A stretch of 36,068 nucleotides of DNA, taken from positions 1 through 36,068 of the forward strand of contig UQRS01000011.1 of assembly GCA_900543525.1 (NCBI GenBank), read 5' to 3'. The notes under the pieces were generated by a model. That model saw only the letters and a program-made list of their open reading frames with translations. It searched no databases and was not told where the DNA came from. Positions 16,935-25,730 of this stretch are shown here, piece by piece (the first letter of the stretch is position 1; each line of letters opens with the position of its first letter). Position numbers and translations under genes: made by a program. Source of the DNA: an uncultured Oscillospiraceae bacterium (lineage in GTDB: Bacteria; Bacillota; Clostridia; Oscillospirales; Acutalibacteraceae).

Positions 16935-18938
16935 CTATTGCAGCAGCGCGTTATAGGTCGGCTCGTCATATTTCTCGTCCGAGGCGAAAAAGTAAGCGTC
17001 AAAAATCGCCTTGACCAGTGCGCCGTTGCCCGAACCGTGGCCGCCGTGCTCGACAATGACCGCCACGGCAATTTCCGGATCCTCATACGGGGCGAAGGCG
17101 ATAAACATACTGTTGTCTCCGCCGAGGCTGGTCTCCGCCGTGCCGGTTTTGCCGCCGACCTTGATGGAATAGGAGCGGAAGGTGCCGCTGCCGGTACCAT
17201 CCTCGGTCACCGAGAGCATGCCCTCCTTCACCGTGTCGAGCGTGCCGGCCGCCAGCTGCAAAGTGTTCAGCACGGTCGGGGTAGAGTCGATAATCACCTG
17301 GTCGAGGGAGTAGGAACGAATCTCATGAATCAGGCGGGACTGATACCGTGTGCCGCCGTTGGCGATGGTTGCGGTATAGGTGGCGAGCTGCAGCGGCGTG
17401 AAGGAGTTGTCCGACTGCCCGATGGCGGCCTGAATCACATCTCCCGGGTGCCAGGTGCCGCCGACCGACTCCCGATAGGCGGGGCTGGCAAGAATGCCCT
17501 TGCTCTCGCTGATTTCGACCCCGGTCAAAACGCCGAGGCCAAGCTGCCTGCAATACTCGTTCAGCTTGTCGATGCCCAGCTGACGTCCTACGTCGAAGAA
17601 AAAGTAGTTGCAGGATTTGGAAAGCGCGTTCACCACGTTGATGTATCCGTGCGTGCCGAGGCAGGAGGGGCGGTAGCCGGTATAATAGCTGTAGGTATGC
17701 ACACAGCGGATGGTCGACTCCTTGGTGATGATTCCTTCGTTCAGCGCGGCCAGCGCAACGGCCGGCTTGAAGGAGGAGCCGGGCGGGTAGATACCGTTAA
17801 AAGCACGGTCGAAAAGCGGCTTTCTTTCGTCCGCCGCCAACCGGGCGTAGTCGTTATAATATTCCTCCAGCGTGTAGGAGGGATAGTTGGCGGAGGCAAG
17901 CACCTCTCCCGATTTGACCTGAATGGCGACGCAGGCGCCGGCCGAAGCCTCCCCTTTGGTGGAGGCTTTGAGGCTGTTGACAAGATTTTCCAGCTCGGTC
18001 TGGGCGACCTTCTGCAGCTTTTTGTCCAGGCCGAGGATGACCGTGTTGCCGGAGACGGCCTCCTTCGTCACCTGAGAGGAGAGAATTTTGCCGTCGCCGT
18101 CGGTGGTGATCTCCCGCACGCCGTCGGTGCCCTTCAGGTAGCTTTCGGCGTAGCCCTCGATGCCGCTTTTGCCGACCTTGTCGTTGTAGCTGTAGCCCTG
18201 CGATTTCAAAGACTCCCAATCTTCTGCATAGATCGGGCCGATCGTGCCCATGATGCTCGGCGCGATGGAGGTGTCGGGGTACTCGCGGATGGGAACGACG
18301 TCAATCTCGATTCCCGGCAGGTCAAAGGCCGACTCCATAATCCGCGTCATGGTGTCGGTTGAAATATCTTCGGCAAAGGTGTAGGGGTTGGCGATCGAAA
18401 AGTCGGCAAGCTCCATGGAGTAGCGCACCCCCATCAGCTTGCGCTGCAGGGCGGAGTCCATCCCCTCAAGCTTATAGCGCTTAACCATCTGGGCATAGCA
18501 ATTCTCCGACGTGGCGTAGTGCGCCAGACCGATGCGGCTTTTCATGGTTTCGACCGCAGCCTCATCCTCCGTGAAGGTGTAGGGAGACGCAGCGTCCATC
18601 GGGAGCTTGTCAAACCACTCCTCGCCCGATTTTTCCAGCAGGGAGAGCAGATTCCGGATATTCTGGTTGATTTCATCCCCCGACATGTAGGCGCGGTTGA
18701 ACACGATGTTATAGCCATCCCGGTTGATGGCCAGCGCGCGGCCGTAGCGGTCGAGAATCTCCCCCCGCGAGGCCTGAATCGAGACGCTCCGCGTGCTGGC
18801 GGTCGACGCCTGCGACAGATAGTAGTCGGCGTCGAGAACCTGTAGCCGGATCAGGCGGAAGTTGTATACGAGCAGAATCGCGATCAAAAGCAGCGCGATG
18901 GCGATATAGCGGATATTGTGCTTTTTCTTCTTGTGCAA
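16935..18938 (-). CDS. mrdA: Penicillin-binding protein 2 (class B transpeptidase, elongasome)
   Basis: A 667-residue membrane-anchored D,D-transpeptidase that crosslinks peptidoglycan during side-wall growth. One transmembrane helix near the N-terminus (RYIAIALLLIAILLVYNFRL) is followed by the PBP dimerisation domain and the transpeptidase domain. Catalytic motifs are PPGSSFKPA (Ser about 387, SxxK), SKSCN (about 440, SxN) and KTGTAE (about 597). The start is TTG with AAGGAG upstream. Its place after mreBCD marks it as the elongation PBP, partner of a RodA not in this window. The C-terminus is short, ending at YNALLQ. Confidence 0.94.
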   Translation of the reverse strand: MHKKKKHNIRYIAIALLLIAILLVYNFRLIRLQVLDADYYLSQASTASTRSVSIQASRGEILDRYGRALAINRDGYNIVFNRAYMSGDEINQNIRNLLSLLEKSGEEWFDKLPMDAASPYTFTEDEAAVETMKSRIGLAHYATSENCYAQMVKRYKLEGMDSALQRKLMGVRYSMELADFSIANPYTFAEDISTDTMTRIMESAFDLPGIEIDVVPIREYPDTSIAPSIMGTIGPIYAEDWESLKSQGYSYNDKVGKSGIEGYAESYLKGTDGVREITTDGDGKILSSQVTKEAVSGNTVILGLDKKLQKVAQTELENLVNSLKASTKGEASAGACVAIQVKSGEVLASANYPSYTLEEYYNDYARLAADERKPLFDRAFNGIYPPGSSFKPAVALAALNEGIITKESTIRCVHTYSYYTGYRPSCLGTHGYINVVNALSKSCNYFFFDVGRQLGIDKLNEYCRQLGLGVLTGVEISESKGILASPAYRESVGGTWHPGDVIQAAIGQSDNSFTPLQLATYTATIANGGTRYQSRLIHEIRSYSLDQVIIDSTPTVLNTLQLAAGTLDTVKEGMLSVTEDGTGSGTFRSYSIKVGGKTGTAETSLGGDNSMFIAFAPYEDPEIAVAVIVEHGGHGSGNGALVKAIFDAYFFASDEKYDEPTYNALLQ

Positions 18939-19041
18939 GGCTTATGACTCCTTCAATCGGCGTGCGGACGGGGAAAAAGGCGGTGTGCCGCCCTCCGTCC
19001 CGAACGACTGCTGGTTTTCGCCGCGAAAGTTTAAGGACAAA

Positions 19042-19557
19042 TTATCGGCCCGCGATCTTCATCAATTTTTTGAAGAGGAAGTAGATCGGCAGAGCCAGCA
19101 GAGTGGTCAGCGCCGCGCTGACCAGCGAGTATTGAACGTAGTAAAAACCGGTATTCGCATATCCGATCACGATGTAGGTGAAGAGGTAGCGCGCCGTCTC
19201 AAACAAAAGGGCGGCGCCGGCCGAAAGCAGCAGGGCGGCGACGGCGGTGTTGCCCAGCAGGTGCTGGATAAAGAGGCCGGCCGCGCAGCCGATCAGGAAA
19301 AACGCAACCGAGTTGAAGCCGGTCGCGCCGGCCGATATGGCGTCGGCAAAAACCCCGGCCGCAAGTCCGAGCAGCGCCCCCGACCAGGGGCCGAAAAACA
19401 TGCCGGCAAAGACGACGGCCGGCAGCAGCAGATTAAAGGGCACCGCGCCGTGCAGACGCGGAAGATGCCCGCTGTACTGCAAAGTAAAAAGCAAAAACAG
19501 AAATACGCCGCAAAAGGCCAGCGCGCGCGTCTGCCTGGGTTTTTCTTCAAAATTCAT
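19042..19557 (-). CDS. mreD: Rod-shape-determining protein MreD
   Basis: A 171-residue protein made mostly of hydrophobic helices (FCGVFLFLLFTLQYSGHL, VFAGMFFGPWSGALLGLAAG, FLIGCAAGLFIQHLL, AALLLSAGAALLFETARYLF and a last one). This matches the size and layout of MreD, a membrane component of the elongasome. The family has little sequence conservation, so the call rests on topology and position. Its ATG overlaps the mreC stop as ATGA. Confidence 0.85.
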   Translation of the reverse strand: MNFEEKPRQTRALAFCGVFLFLLFTLQYSGHLPRLHGAVPFNLLLPAVVFAGMFFGPWSGALLGLAAGVFADAISAGATGFNSVAFFLIGCAAGLFIQHLLGNTAVAALLLSAGAALLFETARYLFTYIVIGYANTGFYYVQYSLVSAALTTLLALPIYFLFKKLMKIAGR

Positions 19558-20420
19558 TTTGCCGCTCCGCCTTCCTGCGCGACGCTGCCCTGCCCGTCGA
19601 AGTAGGTGATGACCATCACCTTGCGCAGGTCGCTGTAGTCGGCCATCGGTCGGATAGAGGCGCTGACCGTCGTATCCTCCGTATCGCGGGAGACATCGGC
19701 AACCTGACCGATCACCAGCCCTTTGGGGAATATCCCTCCGCCGGAGGTGAGAATGTAGTCGTCGATGGCGACCGATGAGCTGCGGGGCAGGTTGTAAAGC
19801 CTTGTATACCCGCCGGCCGCGTAGGACGCGTCACCTGTCAAAACGCCGGTGTCGCCGGTGCGGCTGTCATAGCCGCCGACGTTCAGCCCCGGATCAAGCA
19901 GGGTGGTTACCTTGGCGCTGGTCAGCGATACCTCCGACACATAGCCGAGCAGGCCGGCCGAGGTGATGACCGGATCGTGTGCGGACACGCCGGCCAGGCT
20001 TCCCTTATCAATCACGAAGCTGTGGTAGAGATCCGTCCCGTCCGCGGCGATGACCATAGCCTCGGCAAATTGAAAGTCCGGGTGGGTCTCCTTGATCTCC
20101 AGAAAGCCTTTGTAAAAGGCGTTTTCGTTTATGGCGGTCTGATACTCGGTCAGCTGACCGGTCAACTCGTCCACCTGCTGCTGCAAAGCGGCGTTTTCCT
20201 CCATGATGGCCTGGTTGTCGGTGAAGGCCTTCCAGGTGTCGCCGATCCCGTGGGAAACGGTGGTGAACAGCCGCTGAAAAGGGGTGATCAGCGCGCTGCC
20301 AATGCTGGAGCCGGGCGCCATCGCACCTCCGATCATGGCGAAAACGACCGTGACCGCGATCAGTATGGCGAAGATACCGACCAGCATTTTAAATTTTCTG
20401 GTTCGTACGAAAAAACGCAA
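19554..20420 (-). CDS. mreC: Rod-shape-determining protein MreC
   Basis: A 288-residue bitopic protein linking cytoplasmic MreB to the periplasm-side wall enzymes. It has a short basic N-terminus, a transmembrane helix (about 12-32), a coiled coil (about 65-95, NAALQQQVDELTGQLTEYQ) and the beta-rich MreC core, in which GSLAGVSAHDPVITSAGLLG and LTSAKVTTLLDPG are typical. The start appears to be TTG at 20420; an ATG 11 codons in would cut into the helix. It lies 216 bp from mreB, a gap in which I see no gene. Confidence 0.92.
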   Translation of the reverse strand: MRFFVRTRKFKMLVGIFAILIAVTVVFAMIGGAMAPGSSIGSALITPFQRLFTTVSHGIGDTWKAFTDNQAIMEENAALQQQVDELTGQLTEYQTAINENAFYKGFLEIKETHPDFQFAEAMVIAADGTDLYHSFVIDKGSLAGVSAHDPVITSAGLLGYVSEVSLTSAKVTTLLDPGLNVGGYDSRTGDTGVLTGDASYAAGGYTRLYNLPRSSSVAIDDYILTSGGGIFPKGLVIGQVADVSRDTEDTTVSASIRPMADYSDLRKVMVITYFDGQGSVAQEGGAAK

Positions 20421-20636
20421 GCGGATCGCACCGCCCTTTCTTTAAAATCAAACGTGCTTAAAATCGGCGCACAAGGCAGGGTATTTCCCCATGAAAACAG
20501 CACAGCCGTCGGTTTTGCCGTCCGCCCAATCGAGCGGCAGACTCTGGCCTCCCGCCGCGCCGTCAAAGACGCCGCCTTTTGCCTTTTTATAAAAGGCCTT
20601 AGCCGCCCGGCCGCGCGGAAGCTCTTTTCGTTTCTG

Positions 20637-21656
20637 CTATACGCGGGTTTTATAGCTGCGCGGGGCATAGATGGATGCCTCCGCCGCGGCGGAGAGGCGC
20701 ACCCCCGCGCCGAGCACGGTGCAGTCGGCCGGGTTGTCCGCGATGGTTACCGGCATCTGAATCACTTCGCGGATTACCTTATCAATCCCGCGGAGCGCGG
20801 CGCTGCCGCCGGTGATGGTGATGCCCCGTTCAATGATGTCGGCCGCAAGCTCGGGCGGTGTTTTCTCCAGCGTGGTGTGGATGATTTCGGTGATCTGGCT
20901 GACCGGCTCGGTCAGGGCGTCGCGGATCTCCCGCGCGGTGACCGTCACCGTTTTCGGAAGGCCATCGACCGTGCCGCGGCCCTTGACCTCCATTTTCTGC
21001 TCCCCCTCAAAGGAGGCAACCGAGCCAATGCCGATCTTGATCCGCTCGGCCGAGCGTTCCCCGATCAGCAGGCCGTGCCGCCGCCGGAGATAGGCGATAA
21101 TCGCCTCGTCAAAAGCGTCGCCGGCCACCCGGACCGACTGCGCCGTGACGATGCCCCCGAGCGAGAGGATGGCCACGTCGGTGATGCCCGCGCCGATGGT
21201 TACAATCATGGAGCCGGCCGCCTCATTCACCGGGAGACCGGCGCCGATCGCAGCGGCCAGCGGCGCCTCAATCAGGCTGACCTCGTTTGCGCCGGCCTGC
21301 TTCGCCGCGTCATAGACGGCGCGCGCCTCCACCTCGGTTACGCCGGCCGGAATGCAGACCAGCAGGTTGGTTTTGGAGAAAAGCGCGCCTCCCTCCGCCT
21401 GCCGGAGGAAATGCCGGAGCATGGCGGCGGTCACGTCAAAGTCGGCGATTACGCCGTCCTTCATCGGCCGGACGGCCACGATAGAGCCGGGCGTGCGGCC
21501 GATCATCTCCTTCGCGGCGGTGCCGACCGCCTTGACCGCGTCGTCCCGCACGTCGTAAGCAACCACTGAAGGCTCTCGCATGACGATGCCTTTGTTTTTG
21601 GTATAGACAAGGGTGTTGGCAGTACCCAGATCAATAACAATTTCCTTTGTGAACAC
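20637..21656 (-). CDS. mreB: Actin-like rod-shape protein MreB
   Basis: An ATP-binding actin homologue that forms membrane-bound filaments guiding cell-wall elongation. At 339 residues it has normal length. Seen: phosphate-1 IDLGTANTLVY, RPMKDGVIADFDVTAAMLRHF, PAGVTEVEARAV, EAPLAAAIGAGLPV, phosphate-2 IVTIGAGITDVAILSLGG, and the adenosine motif ITGGSAALRGID. The start is GTG at 21656 behind a perfect AAGGAGGT. A possible -10 (TATAAT) lies in the AT-rich stretch near 21780-21795. It follows maf by about 300 bp and heads mreBCD-mrdA. Confidence 0.95.
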   Translation of the reverse strand: MFTKEIVIDLGTANTLVYTKNKGIVMREPSVVAYDVRDDAVKAVGTAAKEMIGRTPGSIVAVRPMKDGVIADFDVTAAMLRHFLRQAEGGALFSKTNLLVCIPAGVTEVEARAVYDAAKQAGANEVSLIEAPLAAAIGAGLPVNEAAGSMIVTIGAGITDVAILSLGGIVTAQSVRVAGDAFDEAIIAYLRRRHGLLIGERSAERIKIGIGSVASFEGEQKMEVKGRGTVDGLPKTVTVTAREIRDALTEPVSQITEIIHTTLEKTPPELAADIIERGITITGGSAALRGIDKVIREVIQMPVTIADNPADCTVLGAGVRLSAAAEASIYAPRSYKTRV

Positions 21657-21939
21657 GAGGAAAAGACCTCCTTAAAAAAACGGACTGCAAGCCCAAAGGC
21701 CGCTTTATCAATAAAAAAGTCTGCCCGACACGGCGAAAATAAAGGTTTGCCGCCGGACGCTCAAGGGCATAGTATACAAATTATATTATACATTAAAATG
21801 AGTGGGATGAAAATAGGAAAAGCATATTTTTTTCATTTTTCTTGCATTGGAGAAAAATGCCGCTCTGTCCGCACGTGGGGGAAGCTTTTCTTGCGCCTTC
21901 CGCCTTCGCTGAGAGGCATAGTGGAGAGGAACGGCTGCG

Positions 21940-23810
21940 GTTTACATAAAGCCTCAATACTTGCTCGCCGCGGGAGGCGTGGGATAAATTTCAAAGTCGC
22001 GAAGCGCCCGGGCAGTCTGCGCGGCCGGCAGCCCCATGACGGTGAAAAAATCCCCGTCAATTCGCCGGACGTTAACGGCGCCGATCCCCTGTATGCCATA
22101 GGCACCGGCCTTGTCCATCGGGTCGCCGGTGGCGATATAGGCGGCGATTTCTTCTTCGGTCAGAGGGAAAAATTCCACCAGGGTGGGTACGGCAAAAACC
22201 GTGCATTTTTCCGCATTTTTCAGGCATACGCCGGTATGAACGGTGTGGCATTTTCCCGAAAGGGCGCGCAGCATTTCGGCCGCCTCTCTTTCGTCCCTCG
22301 GCTTGCCGAGAATGCGATTCTCCAGCGCCACAACCGTGTCGGAGCCAAGCACCACATCCTCCGGATTGCAGGACACCGCCTCCGCCTTCCTTCGGGCGAG
22401 GAGCTGCACCGCAGCCTCCGGCGGCGTGGACTGCGGAATGGTTTCATCGGCGTCAGCAGGTTTACATAAAAAATTATACCCCAGCATGGTGAGAATTTCC
22501 CGCCGCCGGGGAGATTGAGAGGCGAGTATCAGCAAAACGGCCTCCTCCTTTCGATTGGGCGATAAGAATCAAGCGGCAGCGCGCCGCATTTTTACTATTC
22601 TACCCCGCGGTAGAACAGGCCGCGGGTGAGAGAGTCGGGCTTTGCGCCGCCGTGCCGGTAGCAGCGCAGAATGTGGGCGACCTCTTCCTTTGCCTCGGTT
22701 GTAAAATAGAGCAGGCCGAAATCCAGCGCACCAAGCTCACTTTTCCGGTCGGCCATCCAGATGGGGACGGAGTTGAGCAGCTCGGCCAGCCCGAGGCGGC
22801 AGCGCACCGGGAAAGCGGTGCCCTTCCGGTCGGTGAGAGAGGAGGTGCGCCCGCACTCCCGGCAGGAGCGGCCGTTTTTCACCGGGCAGTTGCGGTTGAT
22901 CATCAGCGGCAGCCGGCCGTATACGATGCTGCCGATCGGCAGCGGCGGGGAGAGGCGATCAATTTGCCGCAGGGTAAGCTCGGGCGAGAGGACGGCAGCC
23001 GCCGCACCGAGGTTTTGCACCGTCTGCAATGCGGCGGAGTTGAAAAGGTTGAGGCCGAAATCGGCAATGGGCAGCAGCCCGGCCTCTTTCGCCAGCGCGA
23101 AAGCGGCGGGATTGCCGCAAAGGGCGTGGGAGAACCCGGCCGCTTTTGCAGTCTGCAGCCGTTCGCAAAGATAAGCCTCCTTATCGAACACGCCGCGCGG
23201 CAGGTCGAGGATTTTTCCAAACCCCTCCGGAATCGAAAGGTTGGAAAAGTCCCCCTCGGCCGGGAGGGCGACGGCGGCAAGACCGGCGAAGGCGGCCGGG
23301 TCGTCGGGAATTTGCGCCCGGTTGTCAAACCGGGCAATCCATTTGATCGGCCGGTCACCGCGATTCCTTTTGGAAGTGGCTTGGTTTACATAATCTATAG
23401 GTGTGAAGGGGATCGGCTGCGGCCGGCGCAGCGCGTCCAGCTGCGCCACGGCGGATTTTCGCAGCTCCCCCAATGCGGCGGCGGAGAGGTAGCCGTCCTC
23501 CTCCGCTTTGCAGGAAAGGTGGTTTACATAATAATTTGTACCGCCCATGCGCGACAGCTTGGAACGCAAAAATTCCGGGCTGGGAGGGGTGTCTCCCTTG
23601 GCGGTCGCGACGCTGGCCGAGACCCGGTGCACCCCATCGCTGAGAGTGAAGGAGGCAGTGCCATCCTCCAGCAAAAATGCGGCGTCGAGGGGAACACACT
23701 GCCGCTCGGCGCGGTAAAGGCCGTGCAGAGAGGTGCGCACCGACGCGGAAAGAGCGGCCTCCTCCTCTGTGCGGCGGCCGAACATTTCACGCCCGCGCGT
23801 GTTTACATAA
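21940..23810 (-). repeat. Five copies of a 10-mer, TTATGTAAAC (GTTTACATAA on plus strand)
   Basis: Exact copies lie at 21940-21949, 22460-22469, 23384-23393, 23522-23531 and 23801-23810, all in one orientation. Four of five continue as CC on the minus strand (TTATGTAAACC). Three encode Tyr-Val-Asn in the U32 gene, one encodes Leu-Cys-Lys in maf in another frame, and one is just after maf. The AT-rich word stands out in this GC-rich DNA. I saw no exact copy elsewhere in the window. Confidence 0.7.
21954..22535 (-). CDS. maf: Maf-family nucleotide pyrophosphatase
   Basis: Maf proteins hydrolyse dTTP, UTP and modified NTPs to monophosphates and are often encoded beside mreBCD in Firmicutes. The 193 residues open with ILASQSPRRREILTMLG, the family signature. 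VVLGSDTVVALENRILGKP carries the catalytic Asp, and the motifs TGVCLKN and DKAGAYGIQGIGAVNVRRIDGDFFTVMGLP are also present. The start is TTG with AAGGAGG upstream. The gene carries one copy of the TTATGTAAAC motif (in the codons for LCKP), and another copy lies 6 bp after its stop. Confidence 0.94.
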   Translation of the reverse strand: MLILASQSPRRREILTMLGYNFLCKPADADETIPQSTPPEAAVQLLARRKAEAVSCNPEDVVLGSDTVVALENRILGKPRDEREAAEMLRALSGKCHTVHTGVCLKNAEKCTVFAVPTLVEFFPLTEEEIAAYIATGDPMDKAGAYGIQGIGAVNVRRIDGDFFTVMGLPAAQTARALRDFEIYPTPPAASKY

Positions 23811-24658
23811 TATCCGTCCGTGAATCCGCTGCGGGAGAAAACCGTGCCCAGCGCCTCTGCCAGATCGGCGGGCAAACGGCCGGTGTCCAATACCTGTCTG
23901 CCGGCCGCGGTGGCGGCGGCGACATACTCGGGCCGCTTCATCCTTCCCTCGATTTTCAGGGAGGCCACGCCCATCTCCTCCAACTCGTGCAGGTGGGACA
24001 AAAGGCTCAAATCCTTCAGGCTCAGGTCGTACCCGGTGCCTCCCTTCGCCGAGAAGGGGAGGCGGCAGGGCTGGGCGCAGAGGCCGCGGTTGCCGCTTCG
24101 CCCGCCGAGGAAGGCGCTCATATAGCAGCTGCCGGACAGGCACATGCAGAGCGCGCCGTGGATGAAAACCTCAATTTCCATATCCAGCCGCCGCGCCTCC
24201 GCGCAGAGGGCGCGAAGCTCCTCCCGCGACATTTCTCTGGCCGCGACCGCGCGGGAGAAGCCGAGTTGCTTTAAGACGCGCAAGGCGGCGGGGGAGTTGA
24301 CCCCCATCTGTGTGGAGGCGTGCAGCCGTAGCCCGGGCGCCATCTTTTGTAGCAGCGCGGCAAGGCCGGGGTCGGCGACGATCACGCCCGAAACGCCCGT
24401 ACGACAAAGAAGCTCCGCCGCAGCAAGGGCTGCGGGAAGCTCTTCATCCGACAGGACCGTGTTCATGGTCACATAAATTTTAGCGCCCTGCCGGGCGGCT
24501 TGCGCCACCGCGAGGGAAAGGGCGTCAGCGTCAAAGTTGTGCGCGTTCCGCCGGGCGTTGAAATCCTTCAGTCCGAGGTAGACCGCGTCTGCGCCGCATC
24601 GCAAAGCCGCGCAGAGAGACTCCTCACTTCCTGCGGGGGAAAGAAGCTCCATGCTCAT
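22595..24658 (-). CDS. U32-family peptidase / RlhA-type protein
   Basis: A 687-residue member of the U32 family. Members include collagenase-like proteases, but several (RlhA, TrhP) are now known to be RNA hydroxylation factors, so the peptidase name is uncertain. The N-terminal TIM-barrel-like half has LLSPAGSEESLCAALRCGADAVYLGL and the family signature EVFIHGALCMCLSGSC with a further CAQPC downstream, cysteines that may bind a metal or cluster. The long C-terminal extension fits the RlhA-like long form. Its ATG overlaps the zapA stop as ATGA. Oddly, DYVNQ, YYVNH and YYVNT all use TAT GTA AAC within the shared 10-mer; where homologues usually have YFTGK, this one has YYVNT. Confidence 0.9.
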   Translation of the reverse strand: MSMELLSPAGSEESLCAALRCGADAVYLGLKDFNARRNAHNFDADALSLAVAQAARQGAKIYVTMNTVLSDEELPAALAAAELLCRTGVSGVIVADPGLAALLQKMAPGLRLHASTQMGVNSPAALRVLKQLGFSRAVAAREMSREELRALCAEARRLDMEIEVFIHGALCMCLSGSCYMSAFLGGRSGNRGLCAQPCRLPFSAKGGTGYDLSLKDLSLLSHLHELEEMGVASLKIEGRMKRPEYVAAATAAGRQVLDTGRLPADLAEALGTVFSRSGFTDGYYVNTRGREMFGRRTEEEAALSASVRTSLHGLYRAERQCVPLDAAFLLEDGTASFTLSDGVHRVSASVATAKGDTPPSPEFLRSKLSRMGGTNYYVNHLSCKAEEDGYLSAAALGELRKSAVAQLDALRRPQPIPFTPIDYVNQATSKRNRGDRPIKWIARFDNRAQIPDDPAAFAGLAAVALPAEGDFSNLSIPEGFGKILDLPRGVFDKEAYLCERLQTAKAAGFSHALCGNPAAFALAKEAGLLPIADFGLNLFNSAALQTVQNLGAAAAVLSPELTLRQIDRLSPPLPIGSIVYGRLPLMINRNCPVKNGRSCRECGRTSSLTDRKGTAFPVRCRLGLAELLNSVPIWMADRKSELGALDFGLLYFTTEAKEEVAHILRCYRHGGAKPDSLTRGLFYRGVE

Positions 24659-25041
24659 TTCACGGGCGGGGCAGGCGACGGGTCGGCGGCTGCTTTTGCG
24701 GCCTCCAGCTGCATACGGAGGTTGTGGTTCTCTTTCCCCAGACGCTCAATTTCCCGTCGGGCTTCGTCCGCCTCCAGCTTGGCGCAGGCCGATTCCTCCA
24801 CATAACCCTTGATCTGCATTTTGCAGTCCTCCAGCGCCTGGGCGGCCTTCTTGGACTCGTCGCAGTATTCAAGCGCGGCGAAAACCGCCACCATCGCGGT
24901 GGAAAGATAGGGGTTTTGCCGCGTGATCTGGTCGAGGCGGCGGTTCAGCTCGTCCCCGACGCTGCGAACGTAGCCCTCCTCATCATCCGAGGAGATGTAG
25001 TAATCGATTCCGCCGACGGTCAACTTGATTTTGTTCGGCAT
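24655..25041 (-). CDS. zapA: Cell division protein ZapA
   Basis: ZapA binds FtsZ and bundles its filaments at the division site. The protein begins MPNKIKLTVGGIDYYISSDDEE, the conserved ZapA domain start, continues with VGDELNRRLDQITRQNPYLSTAMVAVFAALEYCDES, and ends in a long coiled coil (about 65-115) and a Pro/Ala tail. At 128 residues it is longer than the roughly 85-100 usual for Firmicutes because of the coiled coil. The frame is open to 25245, but the ATG at 25041 has GAGGTG upstream and begins the conserved domain. It heads a cluster with the U32 gene and maf. Confidence 0.9.
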   Translation of the reverse strand: MPNKIKLTVGGIDYYISSDDEEGYVRSVGDELNRRLDQITRQNPYLSTAMVAVFAALEYCDESKKAAQALEDCKMQIKGYVEESACAKLEADEARREIERLGKENHNLRMQLEAAKAAADPSPAPPVK

Positions 25042-25249
25042 GCCGGTCACCTCACTTAATCCATTGATTTTTTTCAAATCTACCATCGTCCAGCAAAGGT
25101 AAACACATCCGGCGGCCGGCTTTCCCAAACCTTCCTCCGGCGCGCGCCTTCCGGCCATCGGAATTGGATACGGCATGGGTGCATTTCCTCCCACGGAAGC
25201 GCTGCTTTTCCTCTGCTGGTTTGATGATAAGATAAATTTCGACAAATTC

Positions 25250-25277
25250 AGTATAACACAAAGCGGCGGATTGTAAA
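25250..25277 (-). promoter_or_regulatory. Promoter of the zapA cluster with a 200-base leader
   Basis: On the minus strand TTTACA (25272-25277), a 16-bp spacer and TATACT (25250-25255) form a good sigma-A type promoter. Transcription from it would give a leader of about 200 bases before zapA. The leader is rich in GCC/GGC stems (around 25100-25150). I could not match it to a known riboswitch or leader. Confidence 0.7.
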
Positions 25278-25406
25278 AGCCTTTTTATTCGAGTTCATAA
25301 AATGTTCGCAATTTTTTGTTCTTTTGTTGGAAATCGTTCGCCGCAGATCCTCTTTCGGATATCCTGCCGATCTCAGGCAGCTGTGTTTTGTGGGCACTTA
25401 GGGATA

Positions 25407-25444
25407 AAGAAAAACCGCCGTGCAAAAATACACGGCGGTCTTTT
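25407..25444 (-). terminator. Terminator of the rpsF-ssb-rpsR operon
   Basis: Perfect 9-bp arms ACCGCCGTG (25414-25422) and CACGGCGGT (25431-25439) are followed on the minus strand by TTTTTC, 12 bp after the rpsR stop. Confidence 0.9.
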
Positions 25445-25451
25445 GAAAAAA

Positions 25452-25691
25452 TTAGTCGCTTACATAGGGGAGCAGCGCAATATAACGGGCGCGCTTGATT
25501 GCGACGGTCAGCTTGCGCTGATGCGCGGCGCAGGTGCCGGTCACGCGGCGGGGCAGAATCTTTGCCCGCTCGGAGATGTACTTGCGCAGTCTCGCGGTGT
25601 CCTTGTAATCGATTTCATCAATCCGGTCAACGCAGAAGTGACAAACCTTTTTGCGGCCCTTTCTGCGGTTCGGACGATCGGTTCTCTCCAT
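25452..25691 (-). CDS. rpsR: 30S ribosomal protein S18
   Basis: A basic 79-residue protein of the small subunit platform that pairs with S6. It shows KKVCHFCVDRIDEIDYKDTA and LRKYISERAKILPRRVTGTCAAHQRKLTVAIKRARYIALLPY, matching S18 across its length. It keeps CHFC plus a further Cys, the zinc-ribbon type of S18. An AGGAGG lies upstream. It is last in rpsF-ssb-rpsR. Confidence 0.97.
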   Translation of the reverse strand: MERTDRPNRRKGRKKVCHFCVDRIDEIDYKDTARLRKYISERAKILPRRVTGTCAAHQRKLTVAIKRARYIALLPYVSD

Positions 25692-25730
25692 TTCAAAAAA
25701 CCTCCTTTATAAAGGATAAAAGCATTCAAA

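Noticed and set aside
22652..24274. A 540-codon plus-strand open frame opposite the U32 gene
   Set aside because: Antisense shadow of a conserved family gene; composition typical of GC-rich shadow frames.
25042..25245. zapA leader as a known riboswitch or SRP/RNase P type RNA
   Set aside because: No conserved core of any class I know could be found by reading it.
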